The notes under the pieces are model-generated. The model was not told the DNA's origin. It worked only from the letters and a program-made list of their open reading frames with translations, and searched no databases. This document shows, one piece after another, positions 6,692 to 14,007 of a stretch of DNA of 16,953 nt (the stretch's first letter is position 1; every line of letters starts with the position of its first letter). The position numbers and the translations under genes are program-made. Origin of the DNA: Eubacterium sp. (lineage in GTDB: Bacteria; Bacillota; Clostridia; Lachnospirales; Lachnospiraceae); the NCBI GenBank assembly GCA_003520145.1, contig DOVJ01000230.1, positions 1 through 16,953 of the forward strand, written 5' to 3'.

Positions 6692-9600
6692 TTAGTGCGC
6701 ACGTCTCTTCTTAGAAACCATGCATACTGCACTAAGTGAACCTGCAAGAAGGAAGAAGTAGAGTGCCATAGGAGCAGAATCACCTGTAGAAGGTGTTCCT
6801 GTTGTGCTACCAGTGTTACCTGTGGTATCACCGGTAGTGTTACCTGTGGTATCACCTGTAGTGTCACCAGGTACTTCTGGTACGTTTTCTGTTGCCTTCT
6901 TGATTGTTATAGTAGTTCTTGCATAACCATCGTTAGAGATAATCTCTACGATATGCTCACCCTCAGCGAGTGTTGCAAGATAATCTGCGTTAAATTCAAC
7001 TACTGTAGAGCCCTGATAAGCTTCGTAGTTAGCTGGATCAACTGTTTCGCCATCCATATCAACTCTTACGAACTTGTAGAATGGAGCAGATGATCTAACC
7101 TTGTAATCTTCACCCTGTGTAATAGTAGCATCAGCGCCTTCAAGGATTTCGTATTCAACTTCGCCCTCAGCAAGGAAGCCCTTTTCCTGAAGCTCAGCTA
7201 CGAATTCTTCTCCAACAAATGCTGCGAATGTAATAGGTGTTTCACCATTATCAAGTACTGGTTCTGTAAGAACAAGTGACCAGTCAACTCTTGATGCAGT
7301 ATTGTCTTCGCCTGAAAGTTCGTTAGTTGCGTACTCTGTCATGTATGGTGAAGGTCCACCAAGTGAGTTATTCCAACCAGCTGGATTGATGAGGGACTTG
7401 CCTTCAAATCCAGGGAAATCAGTTGTCTCAACTGTAGTATTTACGAATACAACCTCTGATGTGTTACCAGCCCATGGACGACCGAAGAAGCCCGGCTTAG
7501 AAAGTGTCTCAGATGCTGTATCAACACCAGGAACTGTAGAAGTTACTGTACAATCATACATGAGGTAACCTCTTCCACCTGCCTGCTGTGCAGCTGTGAT
7601 ATAAGCTACATCAGTAGAAGCAGCACTGGTATTAAGAACAAGATCACACTTGTTGAAGATTGCCTTCATACCACCGAAGATATAATCGGTACCACCATAG
7701 ACTGAACAGTCTTCAAATACGGCGTTAGTTGTTACACCACCGTAAAGAGTATCCTGTCTGCCGACAAACTTACAGTTCTTGAATGCTGCCTTATCGCCAA
7801 CGATTGCAATAGCTGCTGCACGCTCAACGAAAGACTTGTTCTGAACCGATGTATCGCCTACTGTTGTAGGACGAACGCCCTTGCTACCTGTCTCCCAGCA
7901 TACTACCTTATCGGCAGCTTCCTTAGCTGAGATATACTGGTTGAATGAGTTCTCAAAGATTATACCGTATGCTTCGAAGCCTTCTGAATATACAACTACT
8001 GTAGCATTCCAGTATGAATTGTCTGTTGTTCCTGAACCTGGATTGTGGTATGATGGATAGCCGTTAGAGAGGTTAGCTGCAAGAACATCCTCATCATAGA
8101 GACATCCATTGGTCATACTGTAGTAATCATATCCATGTCCATAGTAAGAAGTGATTCTTACTGCTGTATCAGCGATATCAACACCGCTGTTTGTGAGCTC
8201 TATAGAAGCATCTGCGCCTGCTGCATTTACTAATGATACATTAGGAACATCAACTCTGAGCATCTCTTCGTAGTTACCTGGATCGATAACAATCTGTACT
8301 CTCTGGCCTTCAGTTCTATTCATAGTAGCTGCATAAGCAAGTGCATCGTTGATCGTCTGGAAATCCTTATCAACACCTACAGTAAGAGTTGGTGTATACT
8401 CAGCAGCTGCTGAAACTGTGATAGATGTGAAGTATGTCTGTCCGACACCGTTGATCTCTACTACACCATCTTCTTCTGCTGTATAAGTAGTAGTATCGAT
8501 CTGTGAAGTACTGCCTGAGTTAGTTACTATAGCTTCGCCACCATTGATGTTGAAGTTAGAGCAATAGCAGTAGTTAAGTGTTACAAGGTCACCTGCCTTA
8601 ACAGGAATCTGAACCTTACCTGCAGGAACGCCCTGAGAAGTATTCTCACCTGCTACAAGGAGGTAGATCTTGTTCTCTGCGATGTTACCGCTGAGTGCAA
8701 GACCAAGATAGTAATTTTCACCATCGATAGTCTCGATACCAGGATTTCCGTTGTACTTAGAGAAATCCCAAGTAGTAAGTTTTTCAAAAGGAACTGTTAT
8801 AGAAGATGCAGCGCCGTCAACCTTACAGTTAGCTGTTACCTTCTGTGCGTATGGAACCTTACCTGTACCTGTTACAACAACTTCATACTGACCATCTCTG
8901 AGTTCAGGAGTCTCAGCAGCTGTGAAGGTATATGAGTAATCGGTTTCATCGATGTTTGTAAATGTTATGATAGCATTTGCCTTACCATCATCAGGAAGAT
9001 TATCGTAAGTTACTGCTACCGGATATACAGGCTTACGTGCAAATGCGATGTCCTGTGTACCGTCTTCTGTCTTCTTAATAGTTGTGATGTCTGAAAGATA
9101 CCAATCGTTGATACCATCAGCAACTATGCTGTACTCTACGCCTCTTTCAAGGTACATAGTAATGTTGTTGCCTTCGATAGTGAAATCAGGAACATATACA
9201 GCTTCTTCATTCACAAATGAAAGCTCAAGATTTGATAATGCAGCCTCATCAAGACCTGCAAGAGCACCTGTTACAGTTACAAGATCAACAGCCTCGATAG
9301 TGATATCGAAGTGATCAGTTGGATCATCAGCAAGATCAAGAACTGTGTTCGAGCTTATAACATAACCATTGGCATTGCCAAGAGATACATCATACTTGAA
9401 TCCAGCATTGAGGAATGTCTCATATCCTCCTTCAGAAGGATAAACTTCAGTTTCTGTACCATTAGACTGATTTGTGAAGATTATGCTGTAATCCTCTGGA
9501 ATTCCTTCAGCCTTAGTCTTGTCGATATTACCAACGATATTGACCTGTTGAGTATGCTCTCTTACTGCTCTGTAAAGAGTAAGCTTCTCGTTAGTAGAGT

Positions 9601-11521
9601 AGATCTTGTACTCACCACACTCTGTAGGGAAGAATTCAAGCTTAACGCCACTACCGTTACTCTGACCTACCTGGATATCACCTGATGGAGACTCGAAGTA
9701 GATAGTAGAATCACCACCATTAGAGCTTGTGTAAAGAGTGATCTTATCATTAGCGTAGCACATAAGTCCTACGTAAACTGTAGGAGACTGATTATTAGAG
9801 TAGAGATAACCTCTTAATTCAGTACCATCTACTGTGATAGGATTTCTTGTATCATATCTTGTGATCTCTTCGTTAGCTGTACGGATTCTGTTGTTAGTTC
9901 TACCACCACAACGGAATACGAGTTCATCAAGATCAAAAGATCCAACTGTGTTACCTGTGCTGCCCGCTGTAGTACCATCTGGGTAAAGAGCGTTAAGATC
10001 AGCTACAGATATCTTGTTGTTATATACAGACTCATCGAGGACAGCGCCACCGAAATCCCATACATCGATCTTACCATTACCGAATGATACAGGAGTATAG
10101 TCATAACCCTCAGGCATGTTAGAAACGCTCACGCCATGGAGGTAATATTCCTGTCCGTCAACACCATCTACCTTAAATGTAAGTGTTGTAGCAACACCTG
10201 TGTAGTGGAAAGAAGTTGTTGTAAGACCATCATCACGTCCATCAGTGATTACCTGCTTCTTAACATCGATACTACCCTTCTTGCTAGAAGAAACGATAGA
10301 ACCTGTGTCAGTACCATACTGGCAAAGATGGAATGTAATAGTAGCATCACCAGATACATCGATATCGAACTGGTCGCCCTTAAGAATTGCAAGACCATGC
10401 TGTGTATCATGTGTATACATAGTACCAGCACTTGTAAGACGAAGATGACCATCTGCAGATACTACAGTACCATTGAGCTGATTAGCTCCGTCATACTTTG
10501 TTTCAAGAACAGAACCATTAGAGAAGTTGTAATCATAGAAAGTTCCAGGAACAACTCCGTTCTCATCTGGCTTCTCTTCAAGAATAGCCTCGAGCTTAAT
10601 AATCGGAATATACTGTTTATTAGTTGTAAATGTTATTCTGTCCGGCTGTTCTTCATCATAAGTGAATACTATGGCACTTCCGTCGTTGTGCCAACAGCCT
10701 GTCACACCTGATTCAGTCTCAGAATAAGAACCGTCTGCAGATGTAGCAGTAATATCTGTTCCGCCGCTATACTGGCAATCGCCAATTATGATCTTGGTAG
10801 GACCTGATACATCAATAGAGAATGTCTCACCTGCACCTACCTGAACACCATGGTCTGGATCGTGAAAGTATGTACCAAAGCCATCATAAAGAGTAAGGCT
10901 TCCGTACTCAACATTATTACCATTTGGAACAGGTACAGCCTGACCAGCAAGATCATATACCTTATCAAGTGCATCCACCTGCATAAATGGTATATATCCC
11001 TTACCGCTAAATGTTATAGTAAGTGTAGTAGCCTCATGCTCTGGATAAGTGTAAACCAATACAGCTTCGTCATCATTATGATAACATGCGCCTGTATTCA
11101 TAGCAAGAGTTTCTGTATAACTACCGTCCGCATCAGCCACAGTAACTTCTGCAGAACCTGATGAATACTGGCATGCGCCAAGAGTAATTCTTGTAGCGCC
11201 TGCAACATCAAGTGTCATGGTTGTAGTATCATATACTTCAATACCATGCTTATCGCCGTTAATCCTGTACTGACCAGCAGGGATGTGTAAAATAGCTGTA
11301 TCAACTGCGGCCTTGTCAGCTGTTACATAACCAGCTTGTGCAACATCAAAGTTGTAATACGCATCTCCATCCGCGCTCTCGAAAGTCTCATTTAACACCC
11401 CACCTGCTGCGAAAACCTTCGCAGGATGAGAAAATGGACCAACCGCACTAAGAACTGAAGTCAGTGTCAAGACGGAAGCGGCAACTGCAGCAACAGTTCT
11501 TCTGAATGTTGTTTTTCTCAT
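6692..11521 (-). CDS. Large wall-associated multidomain pectinesterase (CE8) with N-terminal triple repeat
   Basis: A 1609-residue secreted enzyme expected to remove methyl esters from pectin at the cell surface. Residues 1-39 are a long signal peptide ending near VFA-AGG. Three related units follow (about 92-185, 224-313, 375-469), each with an HG dipeptide (H92, H224, H375) and CQY (C117, C249, C400). Beta-rich modules with VWDFGG (487-492) and TWDFS (917-921) lead to the CE8 beta-helix, about 1042-1395. It retains QDTLY (Q1256, D1257), GTDYIFG (D1279) and GRPW (R1348, W1350), matching the catalytic Gln, two Asp, Arg and Trp of pectinesterases. The C-terminus has a Gly/Asp/Thr/Asn repeat linker (1552-1575), TPSTGD (1576-1581), a hydrophobic stretch and KKRR, as in a sortase-type signal with a non-consensus motif. 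The start has a GAAAGGAG site. Separate terminators isolate it from its neighbours. Confidence 0.95.
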   Translation of the reverse strand: MRKTTFRRTVAAVAASVLTLTSVLSAVGPFSHPAKVFAAGGVLNETFESADGDAYYNFDVAQAGYVTADKAAVDTAILHIPAGQYRINGDKHGIEVYDTTTMTLDVAGATRITLGACQYSSGSAEVTVADADGSYTETLAMNTGACYHNDDEAVLVYTYPEHEATTLTITFSGKGYIPFMQVDALDKVYDLAGQAVPVPNGNNVEYGSLTLYDGFGTYFHDPDHGVQVGAGETFSIDVSGPTKIIIGDCQYSGGTDITATSADGSYSETESGVTGCWHNDGSAIVFTYDEEQPDRITFTTNKQYIPIIKLEAILEEKPDENGVVPGTFYDYNFSNGSVLETKYDGANQLNGTVVSADGHLRLTSAGTMYTHDTQHGLAILKGDQFDIDVSGDATITFHLCQYGTDTGSIVSSSKKGSIDVKKQVITDGRDDGLTTTSFHYTGVATTLTFKVDGVDGQEYYLHGVSVSNMPEGYDYTPVSFGNGKIDVWDFGGAVLDESVYNNKISVADLNALYPDGTTAGSTGNTVGSFDLDELVFRCGGRTNNRIRTANEEITRYDTRNPITVDGTELRGYLYSNNQSPTVYVGLMCYANDKITLYTSSNGGDSTIYFESPSGDIQVGQSNGSGVKLEFFPTECGEYKIYSTNEKLTLYRAVREHTQQVNIVGNIDKTKAEGIPEDYSIIFTNQSNGTETEVYPSEGGYETFLNAGFKYDVSLGNANGYVISSNTVLDLADDPTDHFDITIEAVDLVTVTGALAGLDEAALSNLELSFVNEEAVYVPDFTIEGNNITMYLERGVEYSIVADGINDWYLSDITTIKKTEDGTQDIAFARKPVYPVAVTYDNLPDDGKANAIITFTNIDETDYSYTFTAAETPELRDGQYEVVVTGTGKVPYAQKVTANCKVDGAASSITVPFEKLTTWDFSKYNGNPGIETIDGENYYLGLALSGNIAENKIYLLVAGENTSQGVPAGKVQIPVKAGDLVTLNYCYCSNFNINGGEAIVTNSGSTSQIDTTTYTAEEDGVVEINGVGQTYFTSITVSAAAEYTPTLTVGVDKDFQTINDALAYAATMNRTEGQRVQIVIDPGNYEEMLRVDVPNVSLVNAAGADASIELTNSGVDIADTAVRITSYYGHGYDYYSMTNGCLYDEDVLAANLSNGYPSYHNPGSGTTDNSYWNATVVVYSEGFEAYGIIFENSFNQYISAKEAADKVVCWETGSKGVRPTTVGDTSVQNKSFVERAAAIAIVGDKAAFKNCKFVGRQDTLYGGVTTNAVFEDCSVYGGTDYIFGGMKAIFNKCDLVLNTSAASTDVAYITAAQQAGGRGYLMYDCTVTSTVPGVDTASETLSKPGFFGRPWAGNTSEVVFVNTTVETTDFPGFEGKSLINPAGWNNSLGGPSPYMTEYATNELSGEDNTASRVDWSLVLTEPVLDNGETPITFAAFVGEEFVAELQEKGFLAEGEVEYEILEGADATITQGEDYKVRSSAPFYKFVRVDMDGETVDPANYEAYQGSTVVEFNADYLATLAEGEHIVEIISNDGYARTTITIKKATENVPEVPGDTTGDTTGNTTGDTTGNTGSTTGTPSTGDSAPMALYFFLLAGSLSAVCMVSKKRRAH
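6812..6868 (-). repeat. 24-bp tandem repeat encoding the Thr/Gly wall linker
   Basis: Two consecutive 24-bp copies (6812-6835 and 6836-6859) differ at one base, and a 9-bp partial third copy (6860-6868) also has one difference. Each copy encodes two TTGN/D units of the linker before the anchor signal. Such coding repeats can change length by slippage and so vary the distance of the enzyme from the wall. Confidence 0.85.
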
Positions 11522-11570
11522 AAGATTTCTCCTTTCGTAGAATAATAAAACCTTAAGAGTATAATAACAT

Positions 11571-11576
11571 ATTATA
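11571..11576 (-). promoter_or_regulatory. Candidate -10 element of the pectinesterase gene
   Basis: Minus strand TATAAT, about 50 nt before the start codon. No acceptable -35 is present at 16-18 bp, which would fit a promoter needing an activator. The -10 overlaps an AT-only palindrome ATAATA-ACA-TATTAT (11561-11575). An alternative -10, TATACT, lies a little further downstream. The remaining leader to the GAAAGGAG site shows nothing else. Confidence 0.35.
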
Positions 11577-11679
11577 GGGCGGTAAGATACTGTTTTTTAT
11601 ACAAGATGGCTAAATATTACAGATTTTTTTAGGTTCTTAGGTACTGATTTTTATAGGAGTTTTTGGGGGGACAGAGAAT

Positions 11680-11709
11680 AATTAGAAAGAGGGGGCTTTT
11701 ACAGCCCCC
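11680..11709 (-). terminator. Intrinsic terminator of the toxin-like operon
   Basis: Minus strand: a perfect 7-bp stem GGGGGCT / AGCCCCC with a 5-nt loop (11691-11709), followed by the imperfect U-rich tail TCTTTCT. It lies about 20 nt after the stop of the last operon gene. The rest of the gap up to the pectinesterase start (11522-11679) holds only its promoter and leader region. Confidence 0.75.
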
Positions 11710-11729
11710 ACATAAACTTTTACAATACT

Positions 11730-12317
11730 TTATAAACTGAGAAGCATGATGATATTCGTAATGATTGAAGGGAAGGCTATGAATATAATTATAATCAGAA
11801 CTAAAAGCAACCATTTGACATAATTGTTTTTTCCCGAAACAGCATTCTTCTTACCATCAACAACAGTCTGAGATACCATAGGCTGTGTTGTAGCAGGCTG
11901 TGTTGTTATAACCTTAGTTAATTCAACATCCTGTCGTTCACGAATAAGTCTTTTTTCGTTAGCATTTTTCTCAGCTAATTCACGTTCCCTACGGCGTTCC
12001 TCCTCATACACCAAAGCAAGTGGATCTTGACGATTAAGGATACTCTCACAAAAATCCCTCATAAACTGAATATCCGACTCATCATAATCGATGTTATAAT
12101 CAGACTCATGAACAAGATTATTACGTATATGTCGCACTCTCTTTAGATTTTCTAAGCAGCTTTGCCATTGCCATATCTTCCTCGTATAAACCCATGATTT
12201 TTCTTCCATATTGTTAATATACAAGGTAACGCCATGATGATCTCCATATATCTCATTACATAGCTTTTCTAAGTGTTTGAATTCATCGATGAAATCTTTC
12301 AATACTAATATCTCCAT
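11730..12317 (-). CDS. HEPN-like tail-anchored membrane protein, last gene of the toxin-like operon
   Basis: A 195-residue protein in three parts. Residues 1-100 look all-helical and contain RHIRNNLVHESD; R65-N66-x3-H70 fits the R-x4-6-H motif of HEPN domains, many of which are metal-independent RNases. Residues about 104-131 form a highly charged EEERRRERELAEK-type helix, probably a coiled coil. A Thr/Gln/Pro linker leads to a C-terminal membrane segment (168-194) after KNNYVKW, so the HEPN-like part should face the cytosol. It lies 34 bp after the immunity-like gene and before the operon terminator. The start is uncertain: the ATG at 12317 has only a weak AAAGAT site, while a TTG at codon 6 has GGAG 9 nt upstream. 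It may be a second effector, an extra immunity protein, or a membrane sensor. The HEPN assignment rests on one short motif. Confidence 0.8.
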   Translation of the reverse strand: MEILVLKDFIDEFKHLEKLCNEIYGDHHGVTLYINNMEEKSWVYTRKIWQWQSCLENLKRVRHIRNNLVHESDYNIDYDESDIQFMRDFCESILNRQDPLALVYEEERRRERELAEKNANEKRLIRERQDVELTKVITTQPATTQPMVSQTVVDGKKNAVSGKNNYVKWLLLVLIIIIFIAFPSIITNIIMLLSL

Positions 12318-12351
12318 ATACAGTTATATCTTTATTCATAATTATATTATA

Positions 12352-12756
12352 TCAAATAGATTTCACAGATTTCCCAGTATAATGAGCATATACAAGAATC
12401 TCAACCAATTCCGAAAACAAATCTTTTCCATCGGCTGTAGTAAAATAATTCGCGCATGATGTAATCACCGGGCTAATATTATCTCCCCACGGAGCTTTCT
12501 TTTTTAAATCATTCTTATCATAAACCATCTTATCAGGGGATACCTGTGACAACATATCTCTTATCAGATTAACTTGCTTTGCAGTTTCTAATAAGCCTTT
12601 GGCACATGAACCCGTTTCCAAAAAGTTTAAACCATTTTCAACACACGCTTTTTTATTATCTTCAATTCTGATATACGCAGTCGAATACAAAGCATATAAG
12701 ATGTCGCTCCCGCCAATGTCAACCATCTTTTTATTGTCATCAGTTATTATATTCAT
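12352..12756 (-). CDS. Probable immunity protein, Imm70/YxxD-like
   Basis: A 134-residue cytosolic protein placed 15 bp after the toxin-domain gene, the standard immunity position. Features: an N-terminal part containing GGSDILYALYSTAYIRIED, a helical centre, then MVYDKNDLKKKAPWGDNIS (77-95) and SCANYFTTADGKDLF (100-114). The block PPWGDNIS ... NYF.TSDGKDLF is what I remember as the core of Imm70-type immunity proteins, which include B. subtilis YxxD, partner of the LXG RNase YxiD. This is recall, not a search. The start is ATG 12756: AGGAGG sits 6 nt upstream, whereas an in-frame TTG at 12762 would abut that site. Its expected job is to bind and block the nuclease domain encoded just upstream. 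No signal peptide or membrane segment is present. Confidence 0.85.
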   Translation of the reverse strand: MNIITDDNKKMVDIGGSDILYALYSTAYIRIEDNKKACVENGLNFLETGSCAKGLLETAKQVNLIRDMLSQVSPDKMVYDKNDLKKKAPWGDNISPVITSCANYFTTADGKDLFSELVEILVYAHYTGKSVKSI

Positions 12757-12770
12757 TTGCAACCTCCTAA
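12757..12770 (-). promoter_or_regulatory. Ribosome site fixing the immunity gene start
   Basis: Minus strand AGGAGG followed by TTGCAA and ATG. The 6-nt spacing favours the ATG at 12756 over the TTG at 12762, which would have no spacing at all. The site lies a few bases past the toxin stop TAG, so translation of the two genes is probably linked. Confidence 0.8.
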
Positions 12771-12771
12771 T

Positions 12772-14007
12772 CTATGGTAAAAAATCGACAGGAATATTAG
12801 GTATTTCTTCATTCAGCCTATTCTTAACCATCTTTATTATACCTTCATCAAGACTTTGCCCACGACAATCAAGACATATTCTCTGTTTAAAACCTTCCGG
12901 AAGATCTTTAGCTCTTTGAGCAGTTTGACGTTTCAATTCTGTTATTACATTATTAATATTTTGAGGATTAGATAAATCATAATTCTTAACCTCTATTGCC
13001 TCTTTATGTCCAAGCACGTCCCTAACAAGATCAGGTCTTGTTGACCCTGGAGTTCCATAAGGGACTTCCTTGCCATTTAAATACGAAGGTTGTTTAAGAT
13101 CCGCTTTATAGTAGTTAAAAGCATCTGTTTCAGATTGTTGAGGAGTAGGTCTTGTTTGATACGTCCCATTATTTTTAGCAATACCTGCCGCATTTTTTAT
13201 CTTATACGCTTCTGACGCACCACCGATTACCGCGCCACTTATTGCTCCCCACATAAAACCTTCGCTTGCAGCCAATGCTCCAGCTTTCATCGCTTGATCA
13301 TAATCACCAGTTTGTATTCCTGTAATCACGCCTTTTGATACGCCTCCAAGTAAGGCTGATGAAAAGGCCATACTTGTTGCTGTTTTTGCTGAAGCAAGGA
13401 ATATTGCTGACGCAGCTCCTCCAGTCACAGTTGATATTGTTACACATACAAGAATAACGCCTGTACCTATTGCAACATTCCTCAATATTTGATTAAAAGT
13501 CTTATCTACTTCTTCGTCATATTCTACATATTCTGTAACAATAGTATTTCCATGACCATCTAACGAAAATACATACCTTGTCCCTTGGAATATCTCGTCA
13601 AGTTCTGACAAAGTATGTCCAAAAAATATATTAGACCTTGAATTATACTCAAGTGTCTCTAGGTATTCCTTTGAAATATATACAGCCGAGATATCTTCAA
13701 TTATGTAATCATCACTAGCAAGCTGAGCTTCAAGTTCACTATATATATTATCTTCAACCATCCTCAATAATTCTGGATCATCCAAACCAGTAAGACTATC
13801 AAGCCTCTTAGCATACAACGTATTACTTAAAGCCTCCAAATCAGCATCTTCACTATTGGTACCTGTTTGAATCTCTGAATTAACAGATGAAGACTCTACA
13901 ACCGCACTTTTCTTTGCTTCTCTTTTACACGCAGTAATTGTAAGAAGTGAAAAACAAAGTACCAGTGCGACTCCCCTTCTACTCTTTCTTATCATTTTCT
14001 CCATCAT
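12772..14007 (-). CDS. Lipoprotein with C-terminal PD-(D/E)XK-like nuclease toxin domain
   Basis: A 411-residue protein with polymorphic-toxin layout. Residues 1-27 are a lipoprotein signal with lipobox ITAC (Cys27). A low-complexity tether follows (28-55). Next is an acidic domain of unknown type (about 56-172), then a long Gly/Ala-rich hydrophobic region (about 175-268, e.g. TGGAASAIFLASAKTATSMA) like the pre-toxin segments of secreted toxins. The C-terminal domain (about 305-411) has GKEVPYGTPGSTRPD, IEVKNYDL and QRICLDCRGQ. D326 with E339-x-K341 fits a PD-(D/E)XK nuclease core, and from memory the block resembles C-terminal toxin domains such as that of LXG protein YxiD. The immunity-like gene follows directly. 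The ATG at 14007 overlaps the previous gene by 29 bp and has GGGAG 6 nt upstream. Target (DNA or RNA) and delivery are unknown; no LXG or WXG segment is present. Confidence 0.85.
   Translation of the reverse strand: MMEKMIRKSRRGVALVLCFSLLTITACKREAKKSAVVESSSVNSEIQTGTNSEDADLEALSNTLYAKRLDSLTGLDDPELLRMVEDNIYSELEAQLASDDYIIEDISAVYISKEYLETLEYNSRSNIFFGHTLSELDEIFQGTRYVFSLDGHGNTIVTEYVEYDEEVDKTFNQILRNVAIGTGVILVCVTISTVTGGAASAIFLASAKTATSMAFSSALLGGVSKGVITGIQTGDYDQAMKAGALAASEGFMWGAISGAVIGGASEAYKIKNAAGIAKNNGTYQTRPTPQQSETDAFNYYKADLKQPSYLNGKEVPYGTPGSTRPDLVRDVLGHKEAIEVKNYDLSNPQNINNVITELKRQTAQRAKDLPEGFKQRICLDCRGQSLDEGIIKMVKNRLNEEIPNIPVDFLP

Noticed and set aside
6812..6868. Short tandem repeats considered as CRISPR
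   Set aside because: The copies are directly adjacent without spacers and keep the reading frame of a Thr/Gly linker.
10136..10711. Long plus-strand open frame opposite the pectinesterase gene
   Set aside because: Its translation is Cys/Ile/Ser-rich with no motif and no convincing ribosome site. It lies fully inside a well-supported minus-strand gene.
6530..11521. Pectin utilisation operon joining the pectinesterase and the transporter
   Set aside because: A strong terminator (6601-6637) and a separate promoter (6560-6588) divide them, so co-transcription is unlikely.
12772..14007. LXG or WXG100 type VII toxin
   Set aside because: The N-terminus is a lipoprotein signal with a lipobox cysteine, and there is no LXG-type helical domain or partner Esx gene in the window.
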